In this document: one piece after another, positions 35,674 through 44,297 of the stretch
Layout: every line of letters starts with the position of its first letter
How positions within the stretch are numbered: position 1 is the first letter of the stretch
NCBI RefSeq assembly: GCF_001571065.1
Contig: NZ_BCSW01000021.1
Location: forward strand, 1 to 55,703
Length of the DNA stretch: 55,703 nucleotides
Reading direction: 5' to 3'
Origin: Dietzia cinnamea NBRC 102147
GTDB lineage: Bacteria > Actinomycetota > Actinomycetes > Mycobacteriales > Mycobacteriaceae
Program-made: the position numbers and the translations under genes
The notes under the pieces: generated by a model
Databases searched by the model: none
Seen by the model: the letters and a program-made list of their open reading frames with translations, nothing else
What the model was told of the DNA's origin: nothing

Positions 35674-37491
35674 TCAGCAGGTGTGATGCACTTCCTGCAC
35701 CCGGTACACCGGCGTCGGGATGCCCTCCATCCGCGCCTTGAGCTGTAGCGCGAGGTACTTGGAGTAGTGGCGCGACTGGTGCAGGTTCCCGCCGTGGATC
35801 CACAGCTGCTCCACGTTGGTCGGCTTCCACATGTTGCGCAGCTCGCCCTCCCACGGGCCCGGATCGCGCGTGGTGTCGGAGCCGTAGCCCCACACCTTCC
35901 CGACCTGATCCGCGACCTCCTGGGACACCAGGTCCACGAGCCACTGGTTCATCGAGCCGTACCCGGTGGCGTAGACGATCAGGTCGGCGGGCAGCACCCG
36001 CTCGCCGTCGAGCTCGACGCCGTCCGGCAGGATCCGCGTCACCTGCCCGCGCTCGAGGGCCACCTCGCCGTCGATCAGGAGCTGACTGGCACCGACGTCG
36101 ATGTAGTACCCCGAGCCACGTCGGAGATACTTCAGGAACAGGCCCGACCCGTCCTCGCCGAAGTCCAGATCGAACCCGACGTCCCGGAGCTTGTCGTAGA
36201 ACTCCGCGTCCTTCTCCGCCATCTGGTCGTAGACGGGGATCTGCGCGTCCGGCAGCAGCCGGTAGGGCCAGGAGGCGAACAGCAAGTCCGCCTTCTCGGT
36301 GGTCACACCGGCCTCGAGCGCCTCCTCCGAGTAGAGGGGACCGAGCGCGAGCGACATCAGCGATTCGCTCCGGGAGATGTGAGTGGACGAACGCTGGATC
36401 ATCGTCACGTCCGCACCGTGATCCCAGAGGGCGGCGCAGATGTCATGGGCCGAGTTGTTCGAGCCGATCACGATGGCGCGCTTGCCCTCGACGTCGCCCT
36501 CGCCGGTGAACTCGGACGAGTGCCACTGGTCGCCGGTGAAGTCCTCGGCGCCGTCGAAGTGCGGGATGTTGGGGTAGCCGGACACCCCGAGCGCGAAGAT
36601 CAGCTGGGTCGGCCTGAGCTCGATCTTCTCGCCCCTGCGGTCGACGCGGACGCGCCACGTCGCCGTCGTCTCGTCGAACTCGGCGCCCAGGCACTGCGTG
36701 CCGGACCAGTAGTCGAGGTCCATGATCGCGGTGTAGTGCTCGAGCCAGTCCCCCACCTTGTCCTTGGCGGGGAACACGGGCCAGTCGTCCGGGAACGGGA
36801 TGTAGGGCAGGTGGTCGTACCAGACCGGGTCGTGCAGGTGCAGGGACTTGTAGCGCTTGCGCCATGAATCGCCGGCGCGCTCGTTCTTCTCGATCACGAT
36901 CGTGGGCACGCCGAGCCGCTTGAGCCGGGCGGCGAGGCCGATCCCGCCCTGACCGCCGCCGATGATCACCGCGTAGGGCTGCTCGGTGTAGCCGAGCGAT
37001 TCCTTCCGCTCGGTCTGCTGCTCGAGCCAGGTCCGGCGTCCGCGTCGGATGACGTGCTCGACGCCCTTGTCGCGATCGCGACCCTTCTTCTCCTCGTGCC
37101 CCGTGAGCTCCTGCAGCGTGGTGAGCAGGGTCCAGGCCCGTCCGTCGCGCAGTCGCAGGTGGCCCCAGCCGCGACCCGCCGCGGTCTCGAAAGTGATCCA
37201 CGCCTCGATCACGCCGCCCGACTCGGTGGCCGGCTCCGCGAGCTCCCAGCCGGTGGGGGCGATCGCGGCGAGCTGGCAGTCGAGCATCTCCCCGATCTCC
37301 TCACGCCCCTCGAGGGTCCGGAGGTTCCAGGTGAAGGACACGAAGTCGCGCCAGCACCCCTCGGTCTCGAACATCCCGGCCGCGCGGCCCGTGTCAGCCT
37401 CGCTCAACGCCTCGCCGAACTCCGCCAGCCACGTCTCCACGGCGCGGTCGGCGTTGTCGGGCTGCGCCGGCGCTTCCGTCGTCTGGGTCAT
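35674..37491 (-). CDS. flavin-containing monooxygenase with SnoaL-like N-terminal domain
   Basis: 605 residues. Residues 1-130 form a SnoaL/NTF2-like domain (FETEGCWRDFVSFTWNLRTL, WGHLRLRDGRAWTLLTTLQE). The FMO-type oxidase follows: FAD loop YAVIIGGGQGGIGLAARL (GGGQGG at 178-183), SLHLHDPVWYDHLPYIPFPD near 230, NADPH loop AIVIGSNNSAHDICAAL near 350 and the late LIVYATGYGSMNQWLVDL. The usual GxGxxG/A of the second site is GSNNSA here, as seen in some actinobacterial members. ATG 37491 has GGAG (GAAGGAGTGGGT); a start 33 bp upstream is possible. Probably oxidises a small hydrophobic substrate. Divergent from a GAF-domain regulator. Confidence 0.9.
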   Translation of the reverse strand: MTQTTEAPAQPDNADRAVETWLAEFGEALSEADTGRAAGMFETEGCWRDFVSFTWNLRTLEGREEIGEMLDCQLAAIAPTGWELAEPATESGGVIEAWITFETAAGRGWGHLRLRDGRAWTLLTTLQELTGHEEKKGRDRDKGVEHVIRRGRRTWLEQQTERKESLGYTEQPYAVIIGGGQGGIGLAARLKRLGVPTIVIEKNERAGDSWRKRYKSLHLHDPVWYDHLPYIPFPDDWPVFPAKDKVGDWLEHYTAIMDLDYWSGTQCLGAEFDETTATWRVRVDRRGEKIELRPTQLIFALGVSGYPNIPHFDGAEDFTGDQWHSSEFTGEGDVEGKRAIVIGSNNSAHDICAALWDHGADVTMIQRSSTHISRSESLMSLALGPLYSEEALEAGVTTEKADLLFASWPYRLLPDAQIPVYDQMAEKDAEFYDKLRDVGFDLDFGEDGSGLFLKYLRRGSGYYIDVGASQLLIDGEVALERGQVTRILPDGVELDGERVLPADLIVYATGYGSMNQWLVDLVSQEVADQVGKVWGYGSDTTRDPGPWEGELRNMWKPTNVEQLWIHGGNLHQSRHYSKYLALQLKARMEGIPTPVYRVQEVHHTC

Positions 37492-37559
37492 ACCCACTCC
37501 TTCGCCCTGCTGTAGCGTTTTCATGACGTAGATCACACTGTCTTCCCCAGGGGGTGGCA

Positions 37560-38651
37560 ATGTCGTTGCAATCGGCGCTGCGGTTCTCCGACCCCGGCGC
37601 CTTCGCGGCCCGCACGATCGAGGCCCACGAGATAGCGCTGGCCGGCGGTCAGACGCCCGATCTGGACTCGCGGGTGTTGCGCGCCTGGCAACGCAGTGGG
37701 GACGCGGGAATCTCCCCTGACCAGCAGGTCCCGCGCAGCGTCCTGTCGCGGGACGAGCTCGCGACCGCACGCGAGATGACGCCGCTGCACCGGGTCGCGG
37801 CGGAGGTCGTGGCATCGGTGGCGGACACCTCGGCCGCCGGGCGCCACCTCGTCGTCGTCTCCGACACCCGGGGGCGCGTGTTGTGGCGCGCGGGCAGCGC
37901 GCAGGCGTTGCGCCGCGCGGACTCGATCGCGTTCGCGGAGGGCGCGGACTGGTCCGAGAAGGGCATCGGCGCCAACGGCATCTCGCTGGCACTCGAAACC
38001 GGGGCCCTCACCCACGCCACCGCGGGCGAGCATTTCGTCCGCGCCCACCACGGCTGGACGTGCACCGCGAGCCCGATCAGGGATCCGCGGGGGCTGGTCA
38101 TCGGGGTCCTCGACGTGTCCCACCCGCTGCGGTTCTCGTCGGTGGAGACCGCCGCGCTGGTGCGCTGCGGCGCCCGGCTCGCCGAGTCCCTGCTCGCCGC
38201 GCTCCCGTCATCCCCCGGCGCGGCCGCCGGCCCCGGGCACGACGACGACAACGCCGTCGCCCACGCACCCGGCCACGTCCCGGCCGACCATCCCAACCCT
38301 GTCACCGCGATCCGACTGCTCGGGTGGAAACCGGCCGTGATCCGGGCGGACGGGACCTCGATCCCGCTCACACCCCGGCGGGCCGAACTCGTGGCGCTGC
38401 TGGCCTCCCGTGAGGCGTGGTCGGCGCGGGCGCTGTCGGAGGCTCTCTACGAGGATCCGTCGGCCACCACGACGGTGCGCGGTGAGGTGCGTCGTCTCCG
38501 CCGGGCCACCGGGCTGTCGATCGAGTCCCAGCCGTACTCGCTGTGTCCGCTCGAGCGCGAGTGTGTGGACTTTCTGCGCGTCGAGCATCCCGACGAGCTC
38601 CTCCCGGACTCGGAGATCCCGGCGATCGTCGACCTCCGATACGGGATCTGA
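37560..38651 (+). CDS. GAF-domain regulator (AcoR-like N-terminus, no AAA+ domain)
   Basis: 363 residues. The N-terminus SRVLRAWQRSGDAGISPDQQ is typical of AcoR/sigma-54-type activators, followed by a GAF sensor (about 75-205) with LVVVSDTRGRVLWRAGS, EKGIGANGISLALETGA and TASPIRDPRGLVIGVLDVS. There is no AAA+ ATPase (no GESGTGKE) and no Fis helix. The C-terminus (about 255-335) has LTPRRAELVALLASREAWSA and TVRGEVRRLRRATGL, resembling a winged-helix. Divergent from the monooxygenase 68 bp away, so likely its sensor-regulator. ATG 37560 (after AGGGGGTGGCA) is preferred over the GTG 6 bp upstream. Confidence 0.85.
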   Translation: MSLQSALRFSDPGAFAARTIEAHEIALAGGQTPDLDSRVLRAWQRSGDAGISPDQQVPRSVLSRDELATAREMTPLHRVAAEVVASVADTSAAGRHLVVVSDTRGRVLWRAGSAQALRRADSIAFAEGADWSEKGIGANGISLALETGALTHATAGEHFVRAHHGWTCTASPIRDPRGLVIGVLDVSHPLRFSSVETAALVRCGARLAESLLAALPSSPGAAAGPGHDDDNAVAHAPGHVPADHPNPVTAIRLLGWKPAVIRADGTSIPLTPRRAELVALLASREAWSARALSEALYEDPSATTTVRGEVRRLRRATGLSIESQPYSLCPLERECVDFLRVEHPDELLPDSEIPAIVDLRYGI

Positions 38652-38681
38652 CCGCAGCGATCCGCCTGCGATCGCCGACTC

Positions 38682-38718
38682 CTCCTCCGCCCGGGCACGC
38701 GATGCCGGGGCGGGGGAG
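38682..38718. terminator. GC-rich hairpin after the GAF regulator
   Basis: Imperfect arms CTCCTCCGCCCGG / CCGGGGCGGGGGAG around GCACGCGATG, 30-70 bp after the GAF gene stop. Also lies in the alaT promoter region. Confidence 0.45.
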
Positions 38719-38740
38719 GCGAGTGGCACAATCAGCAGGT

Positions 38741-39994
38741 ATGACTCCTGAGACCACGGGACGCACGCTCCGCCAGCCGCGCACGCTCGACCAGTCCTCC
38801 AAGCTCAAGGACGTCCTCTACGAGATCCGCGGGCCGGTACTCGCCCGGGCCAACCAGCTCGAGGCGGAGGGGCACCGCATCCTCAAACTCAACATCGGCA
38901 ACCCTGCGCCGTTCGGGTTCGAGGCGCCGGACGTGATCATGCGGGACATGATCGCCGCGCTCCCCCACGCGCAGGGTTACTCGGAGTCCAAGGGAATCCT
39001 CTCGGCCCGCCGTGCGATCTTCACGCGCTACGAGCTGGTCCCTGACTTCCCCCACCTGGACGTCGAGGACATCTACCTCGGCAACGGGGTCTCCGAGCTC
39101 ATCACGATGACGATGCAGGCACTCCTCGACGACGGCGACGAGGTCCTCATCCCGGCGCCGGACTACCCACTGTGGACCGCGATGACCTCGCTCGCGGGCG
39201 GCAAACCGGTCCACTACCTCGCGGACGAGGACGACGACTGGAACCCGTCGCTGGAGGACATCGCCTCCAAGATCACCCCGCGCACCAAGGCCATCGTGGT
39301 GATCAACCCCAACAACCCGACCGGCGCGGTCTACTCGCGGGAGGTCCTGCAGGGGATCGTCGACCTCGCGCGGGAGCACAGCCTGCTCATCCTGGCCGAC
39401 GAGATCTACGACCGGATCGTCTACGACGAGGCCGAGCACACGTCCATCGCGACGCTGGCCCACGACCTGCTCGTGCTGACGTTCAACGGGCTGTCCAAGA
39501 CGTACCGCGTGGCGGGATACCGGGCGGGCTGGGTCGCCATCACCGGGCCGAAGGCGCACGCCGCGGGGTTCCTCGAGGGGCTCGAACTCCTGGCCTCGAC
39601 GCGACTGTGCCCGAACGTGCCCGCCCAGCACGCCATCCAGGTGGCGCTCGGCGGCTACCAGTCGATCAACGAGCTGATCGAGCCCGGCGGGCGGCTGCAC
39701 GAGCAGCGCGGCATCGCGTGGGAGAAGCTGAACTCGATCCCCGGCGTGAGCTGCGTCCGGCCGATGGGCGCGCTCTACGCCTTCCCCAGGTTGGATCCCG
39801 ACGTGCACGAGATCCACGACGACCGGCTCTTCGCCCTCGACCTGCTCGAGCGGGAGCGGATTCTCGTCACGCAGGGCACCGGCTTCAACTGGCCGAAACC
39901 GGACCACTTCCGGGTGGTCACCCTGCCCGCGGCGCGGGACCTGGGCGTGGCCATCGAGCGGATCGGCAACTTCCTGGCGTCCTACCGCCAGTAA
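38741..39994 (+). CDS. alaT: class I PLP aminotransferase (AlaT/AspC type)
   Basis: 417 residues, fold type I. Substrate/PLP landmarks: LNIGNPAPFGFEAPD near 53, GYSESKGILSARRAI, VINPNNPTGAVYS near 190, ADEIYDRIVYDE near 215 and the PLP Lys in FNGLSKTYRVAGYRAGW near 250. It probably transaminates alanine, pyruvate or aspartate; M. tuberculosis aspC (Rv0337c) is the neighbour of Rv0338c, matching here. ATG 38741 follows AGCAGGT. The 3' end overlaps the convergent ugd gene by 13 bp. Confidence 0.95.
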   Translation: MTPETTGRTLRQPRTLDQSSKLKDVLYEIRGPVLARANQLEAEGHRILKLNIGNPAPFGFEAPDVIMRDMIAALPHAQGYSESKGILSARRAIFTRYELVPDFPHLDVEDIYLGNGVSELITMTMQALLDDGDEVLIPAPDYPLWTAMTSLAGGKPVHYLADEDDDWNPSLEDIASKITPRTKAIVVINPNNPTGAVYSREVLQGIVDLAREHSLLILADEIYDRIVYDEAEHTSIATLAHDLLVLTFNGLSKTYRVAGYRAGWVAITGPKAHAAGFLEGLELLASTRLCPNVPAQHAIQVALGGYQSINELIEPGGRLHEQRGIAWEKLNSIPGVSCVRPMGALYAFPRLDPDVHEIHDDRLFALDLLERERILVTQGTGFNWPKPDHFRVVTLPAARDLGVAIERIGNFLASYRQ

Positions 39995-41379
39995 CCCGCA
40001 GGGGCGACCGCGAGCCCGACGGGCGGCAGAGCGTCGGCGACCGAGGGGACGCCGCGGCCGAGGGCGCGGTAGGTCCAGCCGGCCTCACGCCAGCGGTCAG
40101 CGGGCATGCAGTTGCGCCCGTCCAGCAGGATCCGGCCCCGCGCCACCCCGGCGACCGCGACCGGGTCGAGCTCGACGAACTCGGCCCACTCGGTGGCCAC
40201 CAGCACCACGTCCGCGCCCTCGCACGCCGCCAACGCCGACCCGGCGTAGGTCAGGGTCGGGAACAGGGCCCGGGCGTTGTCCAGCGCCTGCGGGTCGTAC
40301 ACCACCGCGCTGGCGCCCTTGAGCGAGAGCATCCCCGCCACGTTCAGCGCCGGCGAGTCACGCACGTCGTCGGAGTTCGGCTTGAACGCCGCCCCCAGCA
40401 CCGCGACGGTCTTGCCGATGACCGTCCCGCCGCACGCCTCGACGGCCAGGTCGACCATCCGCTCCCGGCGCCGCATGTTGATCGAATCGACCTCCCGCAG
40501 GAACGTCATCGCCTCGTCCGCACCCAGCTCCCCGGCACGCGCCATGAACGCGCGGATGTCCTTGGGCAGGCAGCCCCCGCCGAACCCGAGCCCGGCGTTG
40601 AGGAACCGCCGACCGATCCGCGGATCCATACCGATCGCATCCGCCAGCACCGTCACGTCCGCGCCGGCGGCCTCGCACACCTCCGACACCGCGTTGATGA
40701 AGCTGATCTTGGTCGCCAGGAACGCGTTCGCACTCACCTTGACCAGCTCCGAGGTCGCCAGATCCGTCACGATCACCGGACACGGATCCAACTCGAGGAT
40801 CGGCGCGTAAGCCCGCTCGACCAGTTCACGGGCGAACCCCTGCTCGTCCGGCCCGCCGGGCAGCCCGATCACGATCCGGTCCGGCGTCAGAGTGTCGGCC
40901 ACCGCGAAACCCTCACGCAGGAACTCCGGGTTCCACACCACCCGCGCCTGCACACCGTCGGCCACGTGCCAGTCCGCGACCCCCTGCAGCCGCGCCGCCG
41001 TCCCCACCGGCACCGTCGACTTGCCCACCAACACCGCATCCGAGGTGAGCAGCGGCACCAACCGCGTCACCACGTCCTCGACATACGTGGTGTCCGCGGC
41101 GAACTCGCCCTTGCGCTGGGGCGTGCCCACCCCGATGAAGTGCAGGTCCGCGAACTCGGCGGCCTCGGCGTAGTCGGTGGTGAACCGCAACCGACCCGAC
41201 TCGACATGCCGCAGCAGGATCTCCGGCAGACCCGGCTCGTAGAACGGCACCTCGCCCCGGCGCAGCCGCTCGATCTTCGCCTCGTCGACGTCCACTCCCA
41301 ACACCTCATGGCCCAGCTCGGCCATACAGGCGGCATGGGTGGCGCCGAGGTACCCGGTCCCGAACACGGTCATACGCAT
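39982..41379 (-). CDS. ugd: UDP-glucose 6-dehydrogenase
   Basis: 465 residues. NAD-dependent two-step oxidation of UDP-glucose to UDP-glucuronate, for cell-wall or capsule sugars. Rossmann: FGTGYLGATHAACMAELGHE at 6-25. STVPVGTA near 120, NPEFLREG near 150, catalytic Cys in GFGGGCLPKDIRAF near 257, and FKPNSDDVRDSPAL near 323 in the C-domain. ATG 41379, or 41373 two codons in. Counterpart of Rv0322 next to dcd. Confidence 0.96.
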   Translation of the reverse strand: MRMTVFGTGYLGATHAACMAELGHEVLGVDVDEAKIERLRRGEVPFYEPGLPEILLRHVESGRLRFTTDYAEAAEFADLHFIGVGTPQRKGEFAADTTYVEDVVTRLVPLLTSDAVLVGKSTVPVGTAARLQGVADWHVADGVQARVVWNPEFLREGFAVADTLTPDRIVIGLPGGPDEQGFARELVERAYAPILELDPCPVIVTDLATSELVKVSANAFLATKISFINAVSEVCEAAGADVTVLADAIGMDPRIGRRFLNAGLGFGGGCLPKDIRAFMARAGELGADEAMTFLREVDSINMRRRERMVDLAVEACGGTVIGKTVAVLGAAFKPNSDDVRDSPALNVAGMLSLKGASAVVYDPQALDNARALFPTLTYAGSALAACEGADVVLVATEWAEFVELDPVAVAGVARGRILLDGRNCMPADRWREAGWTYRALGRGVPSVADALPPVGLAVAPAGYWR

Positions 41380-41489
41380 GGCGCCGTTCTACCCCGTGAA
41401 GGCGTCGCGGTGGGAACGCGCTGGTGAACGACGCCGGTGCACTGCGCGTCGCACGCCCCGGGCGGTGGGATGGCCGCGGCCATGCCGGC

Positions 41490-42053
41490 TCACTGGAAGT
41501 TGAGGTACGCCTTCGACGCCGTCGGTCCGCGCTGGCCCTGGTATTTGGAACCGACGCTCGCGCTGCCGTAGGGGGTCTCGGCGGGGCTGGAGAGCCGGAA
41601 CAGGCACAGCTGGCCGATCTTCATCCCCGGCCACAGGGTGATGGGCAGGTTCGCGACGTTGGACAGCTCGAGGGTGATGTGTCCGTCGAAGCCGGGGTCG
41701 ATGAACCCGGCGGTGGAATGGGTGAGCAGACCGAGGCGGCCGAGGGAGGATTTGCCCTCGAGCCGGCCGGCGAGGTCGTCGGGCAGGGCGAGCCGTTCGA
41801 GGGTCGCGCCGAGGACGAACTCGCCGGGGTGCAGGACGAAGGGATCGCCGTCGGCGACCTCGACCAGTTCGGTCAGCTCGTCCTGCTGCAGCGCCGGGTC
41901 GATGTGGGTGTAGCGCGAGTTGTTGAAGACACGGAACAGCCGGTCGAGACGGACATCGATGCTCGACGGCTGGATCAGCGCGGGGTCGAGGGGGTCGATG
42001 CCCAGTCGCCCGTCGGCGAGCTCGGCGCGGAGGTCACGGTCGGAGAGCAGCAC
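41490..42053 (-). CDS. dcd: dCTP deaminase (dUMP-forming type)
   Basis: 187 residues. Trimeric pyrimidine salvage enzyme; actinobacterial forms are bifunctional dCTP deaminase-dUTPase, making dUMP directly. Conserved: [11 protein letters not shown] at 2-12, [18 protein letters not shown] near 28, FVLGATLE near 103 (catalytic Glu), [20 protein letters not shown] near 117, [16 protein letters not shown], and [18 protein letters not shown] at the end. GTG 42053 lies inside the 3' end of the DUF2470 gene (20-bp overlap) and follows CAGGAT. Confidence 0.97.
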   Translation of the reverse strand: MLLSDRDLRAELADGRLGIDPLDPALIQPSSIDVRLDRLFRVFNNSRYTHIDPALQQDELTELVEVADGDPFVLHPGEFVLGATLERLALPDDLAGRLEGKSSLGRLGLLTHSTAGFIDPGFDGHITLELSNVANLPITLWPGMKIGQLCLFRLSSPAETPYGSASVGSKYQGQRGPTASKAYLNFQ

Positions 42054-42798
42054 GATCCTGAGGGTACCGGGCGCCCCCCGCGAGCAGACGGAGCTGGGTG
42101 CCGAGCTCGGCGACGCCCGTGCACGCCTCCGCGAACGGCAGTCGCTCGCGGCGGATCCGACCATCGCGGTCGACGAGCTCGATGTCCACGCCGGCGCGAT
42201 CGATCCCGATGAGCAGGGGCCGCACGGCGGGCAGACACCGGCAGACTCGCAGCGCGATGCGCGGGACGACCTGGCAGCGGGGGTCGTTGAGGTGATCGAG
42301 CCAGTGGCCCTCGAGGTCCGTGAACGGGTCGGGGCCGGAGGTGGCGAGGTCGTCGGGCGCGATGTCGGTGACGCCCTCGTCGTCGGTGAGGACGATCTTG
42401 TCGGCACGGAGCCGGACGAGGGCGGAGTCGGATCCGACGCCCAGGAGGGCTGAGTCGGGGAGGTCGCGCGCGATGTCGGCGGCGGTGATCCGTTGGGCGC
42501 GCGTCCCCGTCTGTTCGACGCGTCCCTCGACGACGACGATGCGGCGGCAGCGGCCCTGGGCCACTCCCCCGATGATTTCGTCGAGTACCTCGAGTCGGGC
42601 GGTGACCCCACCGAACCCGATGGACGCGGCGTCGGCGATCGGGATCACCAGGCTGAGGTCGGCGGTCCCGGGGCTCTGGTGCACGAGGGCGACCGCCGGG
42701 GTGGCGGAGCCGAACGTGAGGGTGGCGCGCGGGCACCGGCGTAGCGCCGAACTCGCCCGCTCGGCCGGCTCCGGTACGGGTCCCACCAGTGATCGCAT
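42034..42798 (-). CDS. DUF2470 / haem-oxygenase-like split-barrel protein
   Basis: 254 residues. Split-barrel part: [43 protein letters not shown]2470 C-terminus: [40 protein letters not shown] and [18 protein letters not shown]. HugZ-type haem-degrading or haem-binding proteins have this arrangement; catalytic activity is not proven. ATG 42798 follows GAGAGGCGAGGG. The 3' end overlaps dcd by 20 bp, so dcd may be co-translated. A DtxR/IdeR-like box at 42906 and a 19-bp stem-loop lie upstream. Confidence 0.82.
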   Translation of the reverse strand: MRSLVGPVPEPAERASSALRRCPRATLTFGSATPAVALVHQSPGTADLSLVIPIADAASIGFGGVTARLEVLDEIIGGVAQGRCRRIVVVEGRVEQTGTRAQRITAADIARDLPDSALLGVGSDSALVRLRADKIVLTDDEGVTDIAPDDLATSGPDPFTDLEGHWLDHLNDPRCQVVPRIALRVCRCLPAVRPLLIGIDRAGVDIELVDRDGRIRRERLPFAEACTGVAELGTQLRLLAGGARYPQDRAALRP

Positions 42799-42823
42799 GC
42801 CCTCGCCTCTCGTCGTCGCGGTT

Positions 42824-42874
42824 CCCGTTTCCCGTTCCGGCGCCTCAGGGAATGACGCCGGAACGGGAAGCGGG
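42824..42874 (-). promoter_or_regulatory. leader stem-loop of the DUF2470 gene
   Basis: 19-bp stem (42824-42842 / 42856-42874) with one wobble pair; the core is TTCCCGTTCCGGCG / CGCCGGAACGGGAA around a 13-nt loop. It lies between the iron box and the start codon, 26 nt before the ATG. No U-tract follows on the minus strand. It could be an RNA leader structure or a terminator of the upstream paralogue. Confidence 0.6.
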
Positions 42875-42905
42875 TGCGGGGACGTGACTACCCGCAGCGA
42901 TGAAC

Positions 42906-42924
42906 TTAGGCAAGGCTTACCTCA
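42906..42924. promoter_or_regulatory. DtxR/IdeR-type iron box
   Basis: TTAGGCAAGGCTTACCTCA, 15 of 19 bases of TTAGGTTAGGCTAACCTAA, with both half-sites clear. It lies 108 bp upstream of the DUF2470 gene (minus strand), predicting iron repression. Confidence 0.7.
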
Positions 42925-42960
42925 AAGGCAAGGGTTTTCAGGAAACTTTTGTGTGACAGG

Positions 42961-43398
42961 TCACCGTGCCAGCTCGGCGAGCGCCCGGTGGACGTCGTCC
43001 GTATCGGCACAGACCTGCGGGAACGGCACCCGCAGGAACTCGCGGAAGCCGGAGTGCACCGACCCGATGTTCACGTCGATCCCGTAGCTGTCGATGCCCG
43101 CGAGACACGGTCGCGTGCCGGCGATCTGCCGGTCGGCGCGCAGCGCGAGGCGCGCGGCCAGACCCGTATCGTCGGCCAACCGGCGCAGCCACGCCTGCTC
43201 GTCGACCGCGATCGGGTCGACGCTCGCCGCGGCGAGGTCCGACCGCGGCACCAGGTGCACCCCGTCCGCCGTGACGTAGCTGATCTCCAGCGGCTGCAAC
43301 TCGCTCAACCGGAGCGATCCGACGTCGCCGTTCCCGTCCGGTCCGCCGCCGTCCGCCGCGACCAACCTGCGCCGTCGTGCCGCCGACGAGGCCGTCAC
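42961..43398 (-). CDS. second DUF2470-type protein, 5' end unclear
   Basis: The frame encodes ADDTGLAARLALRADRQIAG, RPCLAGIDSYGIDVNIGS and GFREFLRVPFPQVCADTDDV, aligned by eye with the C-terminal half of the neighbouring DUF2470 gene. GTG 43398 gives 145 residues, but the conserved strand R-G-I-V-T-L-S-G-I-V begins before it. The frame is open further upstream to the plus-strand gene at 43654, yet I see no ATG, GTG or TTG in it. So the N-terminal half may be lost (decaying paralogue) or initiated at a rare codon. No iron box precedes it. Confidence 0.6.
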   Translation of the reverse strand: MTASSAARRRRLVAADGGGPDGNGDVGSLRLSELQPLEISYVTADGVHLVPRSDLAAASVDPIAVDEQAWLRRLADDTGLAARLALRADRQIAGTRPCLAGIDSYGIDVNIGSVHSGFREFLRVPFPQVCADTDDVHRALAELAR

Positions 43399-43653
43399 GA
43401 TTCCCGAGAGCGTGACGATGCCGCGGGCGACCGCGCACTCGTCGTCGTAACCCCGCCCACGTCCCCCGCACGGTGCGGGACGACCGTCGACGGAGAACGA
43501 GGGACGCGGCGCGGAGTCGGGGCCGCCTCCTTCCCGGATCTGCTCGAAATCGGCGTTAGACCCACCACAACGCGCGGCCGCCGCGACCGCGGCGACCCCC
43601 TTCGAGCTGCCGCCGATATGCGCCGACCACCGCTGACGTGGTGAAATGGGCCC
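43399..43653. other. 255 bp of uncertain content
   Basis: Either the lost 5' half of the second DUF2470 gene or intergenic DNA. The frame 'SFSVDGRPAPCGGRGRGYDD' lies here on the minus strand without a usual start. No promoter or terminator stands out. Confidence 0.4.
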
Positions 43654-43911
43654 ATGGACGAGTTCAGGGAAGAGCCCTCGAAATACATCTGGCGCTGGAC
43701 CCAGTGGTCGTGGGTGTGCGTCGGCGTGGGCGTGCTCATCGTGCTGATGGGAATCACCAGCGGCGGCTCCGTCACCCCGTGGATCATCGGCGCGATCGCG
43801 GTGGCCGTGATCGGCGGCGTGGCGTTCGGGTTCGTCCCCCGCGCCTCCCTCGCCCAGCCCAAGCGGCCGATGACGCCCGGCGCGAAGCGGAAGGCCGCCC
43901 GGAAGAAGTGA
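43654..43911 (+). CDS. 85-residue membrane protein, unknown function
   Basis: Opens MDEFREEPSKYIWRWTQWSW, then two helices (about 20-36 and 42-62), then a basic tail QPKRPMTPGAKRKAARKK. ATG 43654. A short hairpin follows. Small membrane proteins of this form lie beside tRNA-Gly in related genomes, but I cannot name a function. Confidence 0.75.
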   Translation: MDEFREEPSKYIWRWTQWSWVCVGVGVLIVLMGITSGGSVTPWIIGAIAVAVIGGVAFGFVPRASLAQPKRPMTPGAKRKAARKK

Positions 43912-43919
43912 CCCCGGGC

Positions 43920-43938
43920 GCCCTGCGCCACGCAGGGC
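43920..43938 (+). terminator. hairpin after the 85-residue gene
   Basis: GCCCTGCG - CCA - CGCAGGGC, 8 bp past the stop. Confidence 0.6.
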
Positions 43939-43944
43939 TCGTGC

Positions 43945-43950
43945 TAGTCT
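43945..43950 (+). promoter_or_regulatory. -10 element of tRNA-Gly
   Basis: TAGTCT within GTGCTAGTCTGA, about 24 bp before the tRNA. The context resembles strong stable-RNA promoters of Corynebacteriales; no clear -35 is visible. Confidence 0.45.
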
Positions 43951-43973
43951 GAACACCGCCTCGAGCAGGCATC

Positions 43974-44044
43974 GCCGATGTAGTTCAATGGTAGAACTTC
44001 TGCTTCCCAAGCAGACAGCGCGGGTTCGATTCCCGTCATCGGCT
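43974..44044 (+). tRNA. tRNA-Gly (anticodon CCC)
   Basis: 71 nt. Acceptor GCCGATG / CATCGGC with discriminator T; D arm GTTCAATGGTAGAAC; anticodon stem TCTGC / GCAGA with loop TTCCCAA, anticodon CCC; T arm CGGG-TTCGATT-CCCG. CCA is not encoded. In M. tuberculosis the same tRNA lies beside dcd. Confidence 0.96.
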
Positions 44045-44068
44045 CAACCGCCCGAAAGGGCATCGTTC

Positions 44069-44099
44069 GCGGGGCACCTCCTCACCAGAGGTGCCCCGC
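44069..44099 (+). terminator. tRNA-Gly terminator
   Basis: 12-bp perfect stem GCGGGGCACCTC / GAGGTGCCCCGC with loop CTCACCA, 25 bp after the tRNA. Confidence 0.85.
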
Positions 44100-44189
44100 T
44101 CGTCATTGCGGCGCCATCCGGCGGTGTCGTCGTCTCCGCGCGCCCTCGCCGGGCACACCGCCGAACCCGGCAGCACACCGGCCCGCATA

Positions 44190-44202
44190 GTGCACGCTGC
44201 AC
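44190..44202. promoter_or_regulatory. palindrome before acyl-CoA ligase
   Basis: GTGCA-CGC-TGCAC, about 96 bp before the ligase start. Possible operator of the lipid cluster. The surrounding 44100-44297 has no gene. Confidence 0.3.
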
Positions 44203-44297
44203 AAACGGTGTCGTGAACTTCGTGACATCAACCGATGATCGACCCCTGCCCGGCTGTGTAGTGTCCGAGATCACACCAGCCGTGATGAGGAGTCGAT

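Noticed and set aside
37492-37992. longer N-terminus for the monooxygenase
   Set aside because: It would overlap the divergent GAF gene, and the added residues are low-complexity; GGAG precedes 37491.
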